In this document: one piece after another, positions 43,699-52,156 of the stretch
Layout: each line of letters begins with the position of its first letter
Numbering within the stretch: the stretch's first letter is position 1
Assembly (NCBI GenBank): GCA_023400235.1
Contig: JAEXFI010000051.1
Span: 1 to 53,877 of the forward strand
Direction: 5' to 3'
Origin: Bacillota bacterium
GTDB taxonomy: Bacteria; Bacillota; Clostridia; Acetivibrionales; DSM-1351
Length of the DNA stretch: 53,877 nucleotides
Program-made: the position numbers and the translations under genes
Notes under the pieces: model-generated
Database searches by the model: none
What the model was told of the DNA's origin: nothing
Seen by the model: the letters and a program-made list of their open reading frames with translations, nothing else

Positions 43699-44898
43699 TT
43701 ATTTTTCTATAATTCTTCTTGCTGTCATAAATCTTGGCTGCCAATACGCAGTGTTCATACTGTCTATAACAACCTTTCCGTTGCCTGCACCTGTAACAGA
43801 ATTTATAAATTCACCTGCACCTATGTATATGCCAACATGCGAAATATCACTAATTCCTCCATTTGTATCAAAAAACACAAGATCGCCCGGCAACAATTCA
43901 TCTATGGCTACTTCAATACCTTGTTTAGCCTGATCCGCAGATACTCTGTTAAGCTTAATATCAAAATTGTCAAATACATATTTTACGAAGCCCGAGCAAT
44001 CAAAACCCGTCTCAGGACTAGTTCCCCCGTATGTATATTTTACTCCCAGAAGGGTTTTAGCAAAATCGATTATCGCAGTTATGTCAGCATTAACCCTACC
44101 CTCTGTTTCAGTTTCAGTTTTAGCTTTTATACCAGGTTCGGTCGTGATGCCGGAGCCTGTTGTTGTATTATTTTCATCAGCTTTAATGGTTTTGCCGGAT
44201 TCACCGGTTTTCTCTGTCTGGCTTTCAGACGCTGTCTTGGCAGTTTTGTCGGATTTGCTTGTTTCACTTTTATTTTGTATCTCAGTATTAGTTCCTGCTT
44301 TAGACTTATCATTGCCTTCAAGGTAAATGGATACATAGGTACCGCTTACCCATCCGGTCATATCTTTGAATTTGACTTTGAACCATTCTCCGGATTTATC
44401 AAGAATAGTACCTTTCTGGCCTTTGTTCACCTGTTTGATAACACTATTATTGGTTCCAGGCCCCTTTCTGACGTTAACATTATTTCCGGTTATGATAGCT
44501 TCTTGAATTGAATTATTAGTAATGTCAGAAGAATTGACTACATGACTATTATTTCCATCACTGTTTTTCGCACTGTTTTTCTCATTATCCAAATTGTTCA
44601 CCTTTTTATTTACAGAGCTTTTTTCAGAGACATAATTTTCTGATACCCAGCCGGTCTTTCCGCTTATGGTAACCTTATACCAACCAGCCGAACTGCTGAT
44701 AACCTTCAGTTCACTGCCTTTGGTCAGCTGGCTGATTATTTTGGAGGAAGTATTTGGGGCTGCTCTCAGATTCAGTACATTTGCATTAACAGTTAAGGTT
44801 GCTGCTTCTTTTGCATAAGTAAATCCTGCTCCAATCCCTATAAATACCATAATGAAAAAAACTGAAATAACGACTTTGTAATTTGTCTTTAGTCGCAT
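43699..44898 (-). CDS. Secreted SH3b-SH3b-NlpC/P60 peptidoglycan hydrolase
   Basis: 399 aa. Signal peptide at about 1-30 (ends near TYAKEA). First SH3b domain at about 34-92 (VLNLRAAPNTSSKIISQL, GWYKVTISGKTGWVSENYV), second at about 132-195 (VNVRKGPGTNNSVIKQV, GWVSGTYVSIYL), a Ser/Thr/Lys/Glu-rich linker, then NlpC/P60 at about 275-399. Catalytic Cys lies in TGFDCSGFVKYVFDN, His in DISHVGIYIGAGEF. The enzyme cleaves D-gamma-Glu-diaminopimelate bonds in wall peptides. The low-complexity linker is typical of wall-spanning hydrolases. It is a single-gene unit. Confidence 0.94.
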   Translation of the reverse strand: MRLKTNYKVVISVFFIMVFIGIGAGFTYAKEAATLTVNANVLNLRAAPNTSSKIISQLTKGSELKVISSSAGWYKVTISGKTGWVSENYVSEKSSVNKKVNNLDNEKNSAKNSDGNNSHVVNSSDITNNSIQEAIITGNNVNVRKGPGTNNSVIKQVNKGQKGTILDKSGEWFKVKFKDMTGWVSGTYVSIYLEGNDKSKAGTNTEIQNKSETSKSDKTAKTASESQTEKTGESGKTIKADENNTTTGSGITTEPGIKAKTETETEGRVNADITAIIDFAKTLLGVKYTYGGTSPETGFDCSGFVKYVFDNFDIKLNRVSADQAKQGIEVAIDELLPGDLVFFDTNGGISDISHVGIYIGAGEFINSVTGAGNGKVVIDSMNTAYWQPRFMTARRIIEK

Positions 44899-45113
44899 AA
44901 AAACAACCCCCTGACCACCTGATTATATAAATAAGGTAAATTTATGTAATCATATAATAACATAAAGGTCATTTTTTTGTCGAAGTTAACATGAAAAGTA
45001 ATAAAATCTTAATCTTCTTTATGGGCTTGCAAATTATCATTAAACGCCAGTAACTATTTGTACTAAATAATGATTATCGGGAGAAATTCAAATGTGTAAT
45101 TCCGCCGGAGTCA

Positions 45114-45308
45114 TCACCACTTCTTCTTTCTAAGATAGATAACATATGGTATCAATCCGAAAAGAAATATGAACTCCTTCGCCATGTATGATTTTGTTCC
45201 ATTTATATGAAATGATCTGGGAATCTGGTCCGGTAGAATAGGATAAAGGATTGCACAAACAGCCAGTGGAAAAATGAGTATAAATAAATCTTTCGATATT
45301 TTTTTCAT
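45114..45308 (-). CDS. Small DUF1648-like membrane protein, probably truncated
   Basis: 64 aa. Two hydrophobic segments flank LPDQIPRSFHINGTKSYMAK, which resembles the DUF1648 signature found at the N-terminus of SdpI-type immunity proteins (LPD-x-IP-x-H-x-N-x-x-G). The rest of an SdpI protein is absent, so this is either a stand-alone DUF1648 or a remnant. The ribosome binding site is weak. Confidence 0.5.
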   Translation of the reverse strand: MKKISKDLFILIFPLAVCAILYPILPDQIPRSFHINGTKSYMAKEFIFLFGLIPYVIYLRKKKW

Positions 45309-45374
45309 GTTAAAGTACCATACCTTTTATAAATATTTGCAAGCAAATAAATTTGTATTATATATCTGCACTTT

Positions 45375-45560
45375 TTACAGCCTTTTACTCTTAATTACTT
45401 CAACAGCTGATGGTATAATTATCGCTCCCGCCACTATAGCTGCCATACCTATAAAGCCGGTGGTTAATCTGCCATTTTCAGAAATATCCACAATTGCAAG
45501 CGCTAATATAGCAAATGTACTAATACCAAGCATTATTAAATTGCGTGTTTTGCTTTTCAT
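45375..45560 (-). CDS. Small two-TM membrane protein, unknown
   Basis: 61 aa from the ATG at 45560, which has AGGAG 8 bases upstream; the frame extends farther up but without such a site. Two transmembrane segments at about 8-25 and 33-52, with a short Lys-rich C-terminus. No family recognised. It lies beside two other tiny membrane genes. Confidence 0.6.
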   Translation of the reverse strand: MKSKTRNLIMLGISTFAILALAIVDISENGRLTTGFIGMAAIVAGAIIIPSAVEVIKSKRL

Positions 45561-45701
45561 ATAAATATCTCCTAGAAATAATAGACAATACAAATTATAC
45601 ACTATATTGACCATAAATTGCATATTAAACAATTCTACCAGAATCAAGGGCGTTAGTCACCAGGGCCTTACTTTCTGCCCCGGCACTGTTAAAGCTATAA
45701 A

Positions 45702-45728
45702 TCAAAAGAAAAGGAGCCCTGAGGCTCC
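45702..45728 (-). terminator. Terminator of the 64-aa membrane protein gene
   Basis: GGAGCC-TCAG-GGCTCC on the minus strand, followed by TTTTCTTTT. It lies just after the stop at 45749. Confidence 0.75.
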
Positions 45729-45748
45729 GGCTCCACCTAACACTTAAC

Positions 45749-45943
45749 TCAATAATTTTGCCGTATGGGAAACATTGCTATAAAGAACAAGGCCAAAAAT
45801 GACCCAAAAAAGCCGGCAAAAAACGCCGGAGTTGTTCTCAGCCCTCTTTTGCTTGCCATACTTACCGCAATCGCTCCTATTCCACCGTTTATACCAAAAA
45901 CAAAAATAAGGGGAAGAAAAAATCCTATAACTACTTGACCCAT
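45749..45943 (-). CDS. Small two-TM membrane protein, unknown
   Basis: 64 aa. The ATG at 45943 has GGGAGG 8 bases upstream, and a terminator follows. The protein is a hydrophobic hairpin: residues 4-28 and 40-58, linked by the basic MASKRGLRTTPAF turn. This frame is preferred over a longer overlapping frame without a ribosome binding site. Function unknown. Confidence 0.65.
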   Translation of the reverse strand: MGQVVIGFFLPLIFVFGINGGIGAIAVSMASKRGLRTTPAFFAGFFGSFLALFFIAMFPIRQNY

Positions 45944-46019
45944 AAATCAAACCTCCCATAAATGTAAATATTCTCCTTAAGATTACCCTAAACATACAAT
46001 TTCCGCAACCAACAAATAG

Positions 46020-46403
46020 CCTCAGAATGGTCAGATAATGGAGAGGAACATGAAAAAGCTCCGATATCACATAGATAATCTGGAGGCACAAAAACAATGG
46101 AGTTTTTGATTTTGAAGAGGTAGCATTTGCAGTTCTTGAGCCTCATGGCCAGTTAAGCGTTTTGAAAAAGTCACAATAATTGCCCTTGATGCCCAAAGAC
46201 ATGAATATCCCTACCCGCTATAAGGGCATGTCCACTGAAATCATTAAGGACGGTTTGGTGCTGGAACAGAATCCATACCAGAATAAGCCTACCCGGGACT
46301 GGCTGTCAAAGCTCACCAAGGTTCAGAAGGTTGTGGATTGACAAATGCTGATAATCCGAAACCTGCCAGCTTCAACACTCCGAATGCCGGAGGGCCCAAC
46401 TAG
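46020..46403 (+). pseudogene. Remnant of a DUF421 (YetF-like) membrane protein gene
   Basis: The C-terminal half of a DUF421 protein is readable in three pieces. NGQIMERNMKKLRYHIDNLE is read from 46026; after a frameshift near 46090, DFEEVAFAVLEPHGQLSVLK is read from 46108, followed by an in-frame TAA and then MPKDMNIPTRYKGMSTEIIK with DGLVLEQNPYQ; a second frameshift near 46338 leads to TNADNPKPASFNTPNAGGPN and TAG at 46401. The membrane-spanning N-terminal part is missing. DUF421 proteins are linked to spore and membrane physiology in Firmicutes. Clearly decayed. Confidence 0.75.
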
Positions 46404-46484
46404 ACATACGCCAAACCGGCATTTATGTTAAACTGGCATTTAAGCAAAATATTGCTCTTATGGAATTTAACAGGCTATTGTTAG

Positions 46485-46526
46485 AAGAGCACCCGGACTT
46501 AAATTGTCCGAATGCTCTTTTTCTTT
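46485..46526 (+). terminator. Terminator downstream of the DUF421 remnant
   Basis: AGAGCA..CGGAC pairs with GTCCG..TGCTCT, followed by TTTTCTTTTT on the plus strand. It probably once ended the DUF421 gene. Confidence 0.75.
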
Positions 46527-46609
46527 TTCGATCATCCATAGCGTATTTACCCTAGCATATCCGTCCAGAACCTAAACAGACCAAAGCCTTTCAACTGCTA
46601 CTCATACTC

Positions 46610-47782
46610 CTACTCCTGCGTTAATTCAAAATACTCCTGCAGTACTCCCTTGGTCTTATCCCAAAAGATTTTAAGAATCTGCTCTATCTGAGTACCCAGG
46701 AATATGGCACTTTCGGCCTCTTTTTCCGGCACAGAGTTTCTGATTGACTGCCTTATCATTTCACGTCGCAAAACTGAAGGCGGATGTGAATCCGATGGAA
46801 TGATTTTTTCCTCTCCTGTCAGTATGAGAGAAAAACCGTTTTCAACAATGTCCATGATGCTGAAGAAAAAATCAACTCCCATATAGCTTAAAGAAAAATC
46901 GTATCCCTCTTTCATCATGACGTGGAGCATCAGGCTGGTTCCAATATTATCAGCTTCTATCTCCTGCCCCCAGTCATCAAACCGGATTTCATCATACTCT
47001 ATCTCTCCAAGCAGGTTCCTTACTCTTTTACTGCCGTTACCAAGGTGTCCGCAAACTATATGCCCATACTCATGGCCCATGACAAACACTTCAAAGGAAT
47101 GCCTGAGAATACTTGCAATACTGTGATAATTTCCTTCAAGGAAATATTGAGGAGCATGTCCCGTGTAGCCTTCAATGAAGTAAGCGATTACCAGTTCACG
47201 AAATCTGCCCGAAATCTCCGGGTTTTGATCCAGGTTCTTTTTGATGTCATTAATATCAACAGAAAACTGCAGCTGTTCAGAGGTATCACTCTTAATACAA
47301 AAGGCTTTTGCCAAAACCTTGCTTGCCAGGTTGGCAAAATTAAAAATCTGGGATTCAAAGGCAATTATAAGTTCCTCACAATCAGGTACAGGTATTACTG
47401 CGGCGTTGACTCTGGGTGTAGGCAGTGTACCTATGACAGGTCTTTTATCCGGAATTTTTATATCCAGTTCACCTGCCGCCTCAATTATTTCCTGTTCAAT
47501 ATCTTTCATTATTTTATAGTAAATGGGATCTTCATAATCAGTAGGTACGTTATCCATATCCTTCATAATCTCCTGAAGATACTGGAGTTTTAACTCTTCT
47601 GCCTCCTCAGGGCTAACACCCATGGCTTTTAACTGACCTTCCACCACATACTGGGCAGACATCAGCAAATTATCTCTGTTATCCCGGATATCATTCAGGA
47701 CTTTACCTCTTTGACTGTTCAGGCTGTATTGTTCCTGCAAAAAACTCAGATATCCGGCAGCTTTCCTTACACTGTCATCCAT
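46610..47782 (-). CDS. M48-like zinc metallopeptidase of the NACHT cluster
   Basis: 390 aa from the ATG at 47782 (a TTG four codons upstream overlaps the G-rich ribosome binding site). Residues 1-100 are charged and helical. The zinc site is FVMGHEYGHIVCGHL (HExxH, about residues 235-239), followed by GQEIEADNIGTSLMLHVMM, whose EADxxG supplies the third ligand in gluzincins of the M48 type, and SDSHPPSVLRREMI, resembling the HPP-x-x-x-R region of that family. No signal peptide or membrane segment, so it is probably cytoplasmic. It is the last gene of a five-gene minus-strand cluster. It is inferred to be the effector protease of the system. Confidence 0.82.
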   Translation of the reverse strand: MDDSVRKAAGYLSFLQEQYSLNSQRGKVLNDIRDNRDNLLMSAQYVVEGQLKAMGVSPEEAEELKLQYLQEIMKDMDNVPTDYEDPIYYKIMKDIEQEIIEAAGELDIKIPDKRPVIGTLPTPRVNAAVIPVPDCEELIIAFESQIFNFANLASKVLAKAFCIKSDTSEQLQFSVDINDIKKNLDQNPEISGRFRELVIAYFIEGYTGHAPQYFLEGNYHSIASILRHSFEVFVMGHEYGHIVCGHLGNGSKRVRNLLGEIEYDEIRFDDWGQEIEADNIGTSLMLHVMMKEGYDFSLSYMGVDFFFSIMDIVENGFSLILTGEEKIIPSDSHPPSVLRREMIRQSIRNSVPEKEAESAIFLGTQIEQILKIFWDKTKGVLQEYFELTQE

Positions 47783-47847
47783 AACCCACCCCAAATCTGT
47801 TCAGCCTCCTGGTTATACGGCTTTACTATAATTGTTCTCCGCCAATC

Positions 47848-48177
47848 TTACGGCTGTTTTCTGGTTATTTTAAAGGACAAACCGGCCTGCCCGCTGAGGT
47901 TTCCTTTAACAACCGAGGCAATGGATACCTCGCCTGATGAATTTATGGAAAGATTGAAACCAATCTCATTTATTTCATGGGTTTCAGACTCAAGCTGTGA
48001 ATTTTCAAGAATTGAAAACACCTGTTTCAAGGTACTGTCTATATTTTTCTGCAGTATTTCCGTACTGATGTCAACAGCCTTATGTACCACATTGCCGAAA
48101 TCCGGCAATGCAGATTTATACTTTATGTTGTCATTGCCGTCTACAAGTACACTTACGGTTTTCTCTCCACCTGTCAT
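47848..48177 (-). CDS. Small Pepco/Trypco1-like peptidase-associated protein
   Basis: 109 aa. The N-terminal half is a beta strand plus helix (TVSVLVDGNDNIKYKSALPD), the C-terminal part is a beta-rich module, EIGFNLSINSSGEVSIASVV followed by SGQAGLSFKITR. That arrangement resembles the small Pepco or Trypco1 (CU044_2847-type) domains predicted to accompany peptidases in NTPase conflict systems. The peptidase gene lies 65 bp downstream. GGAGG is 12 bases from the ATG, rather far. The assignment rests on pattern, not on a search; the role could be an adaptor that recognises a trigger or links protease to NTPase. Confidence 0.55.
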   Translation of the reverse strand: MTGGEKTVSVLVDGNDNIKYKSALPDFGNVVHKAVDISTEILQKNIDSTLKQVFSILENSQLESETHEINEIGFNLSINSSGEVSIASVVKGNLSGQAGLSFKITRKQP

Positions 48178-48293
48178 ATTATAACTTAACCTCCATTTTT
48201 AATATATTATTACATATTATAGCACTATATTCTTAACTGTCTATAATTTTTGCAAATCTGCACAGGCTCTACTCTTCAAAGCAAGCATAAGAA

Positions 48294-49046
48294 CTAGACA
48301 TCCCTTCTCATGAGACTGAAGCTCTGGGCAGTGGGCCCCATATCAGGCTGTGCAGCCAGAAATAAGGCCAGGGGTATTACGTCTTCAGGCTGCTTGTGCC
48401 ACTCACTTTCAATGGCCTTGACCACACTTTTGTGAGTCCCGGCATTGTCGTCTATGGAAGTATTAACCGGCCCCGGTATCAACTCGTTTACTGAGATATT
48501 GTATTGCAGCAGTTCTTGGGCCAAAACGCGTGTAAGCATCCAAAGGCCGGACTTTGAACAGGAATACGCTGAACTGCCTGGAGCGCCATGGTGCCCCAGC
48601 CCCGAGCCTACCGTTATGATTTTTCCGGCACCTCTCTGTTTTAAGTATGGGATTGCCGCATGCATACAGTAATAGGCACCGAACAGATTCACTTGTACAG
48701 TTGCTATCCAGCCGGCACTAAGGCTGTTTTCAACAGTTGCACGCTCATAGTTGGCCCCTGCGTTTACCAGCAGGAGGTCAATGCCTCCGAAATGGCCGGC
48801 AGCCTTTTCAAACAGGCGGTTTACCGCCTGCTCATCCGTCACGTCGGTTTTTACCGCAAGAGCCCGCCCTCCCGCCTGGGTTATGGCTCTGACTGTTTCA
48901 GCAAGCTCCACCTGACTGCGGGCGGCACACACGACCGCAGCTCCGGCCCCGGCATAGGCAAGAGCTACCGCCTTGCCTATGCCGCGCCCTGCTCCCGTTA
49001 TAACTGCTACCTTACCCTCCAGCGTCTTTTGATTTGAAATATTCAA
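48294..49046 (-). CDS. Short-chain dehydrogenase/reductase of the NACHT cluster
   Basis: 250 aa from a TTG at 49046 that has AGAGGTGA 5 bases upstream; the in-frame ATG at 49103 has no such site and adds an odd 19-residue leader. The classical SDR residues are present: TGAGRGIG for the nucleotide, NAGANYE, Ser in ITVGSGLGHHGA, Tyr and Lys in SSAYSCSKSGLW, and PGPVNT after the active site. The ARSQ sequence after the second strand suggests NADP preference. It lies 83 bp after the NACHT gene and 116 bp before the small Pepco-like gene. SDR enzymes are not a usual part of such clusters, so it may be an enzymatic component or simply a neighbour. Confidence 0.9.
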   Translation of the reverse strand: MNISNQKTLEGKVAVITGAGRGIGKAVALAYAGAGAAVVCAARSQVELAETVRAITQAGGRALAVKTDVTDEQAVNRLFEKAAGHFGGIDLLLVNAGANYERATVENSLSAGWIATVQVNLFGAYYCMHAAIPYLKQRGAGKIITVGSGLGHHGAPGSSAYSCSKSGLWMLTRVLAQELLQYNISVNELIPGPVNTSIDDNAGTHKSVVKAIESEWHKQPEDVIPLALFLAAQPDMGPTAQSFSLMRRDV

Positions 49047-49129
49047 AAAAATCACCTCTGTTCTTATTTTTAAGAAAATAAATTTTTTACTGCAATCTGC
49101 CATATCCCAGGTACAGGTCCACCGCAGCG

Positions 49130-52100
49130 TCAGGCCGTTTCCTCAGTCAGCAGGCATTCAAGCGTGTGGGCTGCAATATCCCTCACCGCATAGCCGTAGT
49201 CAAACCTGTCCTGGCTGTACAGGTAGGGCACAACCGCCCTGACTATGCTTTCCTGAATGTCCTGGGAGAGCTGCTGTGGATGGGATAAAAGCAGAATTAA
49301 CAAGCAGATGCTGTTTATATCCTCTCTTTGCTCCAGAATTTCCAGGCATAGCCTGGCGGCCGCACTATCCAGACCTCTGATTTTTTGAAGCTGCATAAAT
49401 ACATAATGGGTGATTTCAGGCTCTTTGGAGCTGCTGCAATCCAGCAGGAACAGTACATAATCCGAATCGGCCTCTTTTTCCTCAGTACAGGAAAGCCTGT
49501 GTATTACCCTTCGCATTAAAGTCTTTGCTATCAAGGCCAGACCCACAGCGTCAAGGGGTTCATACCCGAAGCCGCCCTCCTGCCCGGGCTTGTCACTGAA
49601 ATTCACATAGTCTCTCAAGAAGGACCTGTATATCTTGTAAATGATGTACCTGTTTTCACTGTCTGGTTGAACCTCATTTAGGCGCAATACCAGAAGTACT
49701 ATAAAACACTTTTGGGCAAAGGCTCTATACTTAGTATAAAAGCTTTCTATTGTGCCCATTTGCTCCGGGTTCCAGCCTAGCCAGCCCCTGATGCTCCCAA
49801 ATGCCTCAAGGGCACTCTTAAAGTTATTATCTTTAACTGAATTTAAATATGCACTGAAATCAAATTTATTAAAATCTGACGCAATCGTGGTTTTTATCCT
49901 TCCATCTTCAAAAGACCTATTTTCAAACAGGCTGAGAAAAATTCCCGCCTTCCAGGTTTTTGAGTCCCCTTCTTCCAGGTATGCCGGGTCAGGCCTTATA
50001 AGTCCCTGCAATTCCCTTTGAATATCTCCGGATAAAATATTTGACCATTTACCGTGCTTACAGGCCGAAGCAAACATACTTTCACTATTCAGTCTGGTGC
50101 TACACTCATTTACGATTTTTCTCAAATTAAGGCTCTCATTTATTTTAAAGAACGCATCTGAAAGCAGCGCTTGCTTTAAACCAAACCTGTCTGTAAGAAA
50201 AGCAACCATCTTAAAATCCAAAGTGGTGACAGTAGCTTTTTTATCCAGCTCGGTAATATAGTCCAAAGCTGCAGCCCTGTCTTCCTCAGCATTCCAAATC
50301 CCTCTTCTATTGTTTAAAAGCATATTGATGACATTTAGCTGTCCTTCGTTCAACCTTTTTAAAAAGGTAACCAGATAATTGAGGTATCCGCTGAATTCAT
50401 CCTTCGCCAGTAAGCCGTCCTTTTGTATAAAATGCTTCTTTGTGCAGGAACAAGCATAAACAAGATCATCTGCAACCCTTGTAAACAATGGTTCAGCCTG
50501 GGTCTGCCCAAGCTCAACCATACAATCCCCCAGAAAAACCGTTCTCTCGGTAATACCAGTTTTATCCTGCAGGTTATAAATCTTGTCCATAAGGGAAAAG
50601 GCATCCTTGCTCTCCAGCATGGTTATATGAAAAAGCGCAGCCTCCCTCCACCAGGAATCATTGCTTTTATTAATGAAAAAGGAGCTGCTGCTCCCACTTG
50701 AGCTCAAATTTAGTGCCGCAAGGTACTCTTGGAACGACAGGTGGGTAAAGGCCATAAGCTTTTCACCGGTGTCGGTGATACCCCTTGATATAATCAAGCC
50801 GCTTCTCTCCTCAAGGCTGTCAATAAGCCTGTCACTTGATAGGGACAGAGATATTTTCATGCTCTCGGTTTTTTCATCTATCAGGGCTTGAAGTTGGGAG
50901 CGTTTGATTTCACGGAGCTTGCTGTTGTGCATCCAGCAGGCTACATGCATTATTATTGAAAGTTTCTGCGCTATTGTCACCTGGGTATTGAACTCATTAA
51001 CAATACATCTTGATATATCCCACTTTTCCAGCAGCAATTCAACACAGTCCTTATAAATAAGAGCCCTGTTTTTTGGGAGCTTGAGCTTCATGGAGTGAAG
51101 CATGGTTATCAGGGATAAGAGCATGGGCTTTGTAGATAATGGAGAGAAGGCCCGGTTTGTCTTTAAGAAACCCACAAGCTGCAGGGCCCTGTTTGTAGAC
51201 TGCTCCTGATTTTTCTCCTCCGAAGGCCTTGTATTATCCCTGTCAAAGTTGGAATACCATTTTATCACAAAGCTCTTTATCTGCTCCGGGCTCAGCTCTC
51301 CCACAAAGGCAGTTTCAAAATTGTGCTGGTGCATATTTCCCTTGTAACCCACAGGTCTGCTGGTGACAACCCATGTGACCTCCCGGCTTACCGAATTGGA
51401 AAATGTACTTATAAGATTTGACATGCTTCTACGCAGTATAGAATCGGAAATTTCATCAAGACCATCTAAAAAAACAATACATTTGCCGCTCTCCAGCAGT
51501 TTCTCAAAAAAGCCTTCAGGATATATTTTCTGCAAAAGGGCCGGGAGCTGCTCATACATTTCCTTAAGAAGGGAATCCTGAACTACTTCGCTATTTTTTA
51601 TGGAATAATTGAATTTACTTAAATTCACCAGTACGGGTACAACCACATTATTAATTTTGTATTTATCAATAATCCTCTGCTTTCGTCTGAATAAAAAATC
51701 AGGTGTGGCATTTATTCTAGCATAAACCAGGCACATATACCTTAAGAATGTGGTTTTCCCCACTCCCGCCTCACCCAGTATAACGGTTTTTTGCCCCTTG
51801 TCCAGCACCTTGCTTACCGGCATTTCAACTGCATTGCTGTCAGCCCCCTTAAGAAGCAGGTTTATGTATATATCCTCAAGCTCAGGTGATTTTCCGGGAT
51901 TTGCCGAGCTCACATAATATGACGGTACCATGGTCACATGCCTGTATTCGTTGATAAGCCATTCAAAGTATTTTTCCTTGAAATTTCTCTCGCTGGTTCG
52001 ATGCCTAAAAATATTTCGGACTATAAGCTTAAAAAGTGCAGACAGGGGCCTAATCAGCAATATGGTTAGAACTGCCGGTATAATTGCACTCAGAATAACA

Positions 52101-52156
52101 AATATCAAATCCTTCTTATTGCTCAGAATCATATTAATAATCTCTGTTAAGCTCAT
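49130..52156 (-). CDS. Membrane-anchored NACHT NTPase (STAND)
   Basis: 1008 aa. A transmembrane helix at about 17-36 comes first, then a linker with a conserved-looking YFEWLINEYRHVTMVPSYYV. NACHT domain: Walker A GEAGVGKTTFLRY at 128, Walker B CIVFLDGLDEI at about 226, sensor TSRPVGYKG at 265, then FVGELSPEQIKSFV and LSLITMLHSMKLKLPKNRAL, and the winged-helix-like end LMAFTHLSFQEYLAALNL. The remaining 500 residues are helical and likely form the sensing region. STAND NTPases oligomerise on ligand binding and trigger effectors. The start codon overlaps the stop of the AAA+ gene by one base (TGATG), so the two are translationally coupled. Probable sensor/switch of the cluster. Confidence 0.9.
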   Translation of the reverse strand: MSLTEIINMILSNKKDLIFVILSAIIPAVLTILLIRPLSALFKLIVRNIFRHRTSERNFKEKYFEWLINEYRHVTMVPSYYVSSANPGKSPELEDIYINLLLKGADSNAVEMPVSKVLDKGQKTVILGEAGVGKTTFLRYMCLVYARINATPDFLFRRKQRIIDKYKINNVVVPVLVNLSKFNYSIKNSEVVQDSLLKEMYEQLPALLQKIYPEGFFEKLLESGKCIVFLDGLDEISDSILRRSMSNLISTFSNSVSREVTWVVTSRPVGYKGNMHQHNFETAFVGELSPEQIKSFVIKWYSNFDRDNTRPSEEKNQEQSTNRALQLVGFLKTNRAFSPLSTKPMLLSLITMLHSMKLKLPKNRALIYKDCVELLLEKWDISRCIVNEFNTQVTIAQKLSIIMHVACWMHNSKLREIKRSQLQALIDEKTESMKISLSLSSDRLIDSLEERSGLIISRGITDTGEKLMAFTHLSFQEYLAALNLSSSGSSSSFFINKSNDSWWREAALFHITMLESKDAFSLMDKIYNLQDKTGITERTVFLGDCMVELGQTQAEPLFTRVADDLVYACSCTKKHFIQKDGLLAKDEFSGYLNYLVTFLKRLNEGQLNVINMLLNNRRGIWNAEEDRAAALDYITELDKKATVTTLDFKMVAFLTDRFGLKQALLSDAFFKINESLNLRKIVNECSTRLNSESMFASACKHGKWSNILSGDIQRELQGLIRPDPAYLEEGDSKTWKAGIFLSLFENRSFEDGRIKTTIASDFNKFDFSAYLNSVKDNNFKSALEAFGSIRGWLGWNPEQMGTIESFYTKYRAFAQKCFIVLLVLRLNEVQPDSENRYIIYKIYRSFLRDYVNFSDKPGQEGGFGYEPLDAVGLALIAKTLMRRVIHRLSCTEEKEADSDYVLFLLDCSSSKEPEITHYVFMQLQKIRGLDSAAARLCLEILEQREDINSICLLILLLSHPQQLSQDIQESIVRAVVPYLYSQDRFDYGYAVRDIAAHTLECLLTEETA

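Noticed and set aside
45744..46097. A 117-aa minus-strand frame overlapping the 64-aa membrane protein
   Set aside because: The 64-aa frame has GGGAGG at 8 bases and a clean two-TM pattern; the longer frame has neither.
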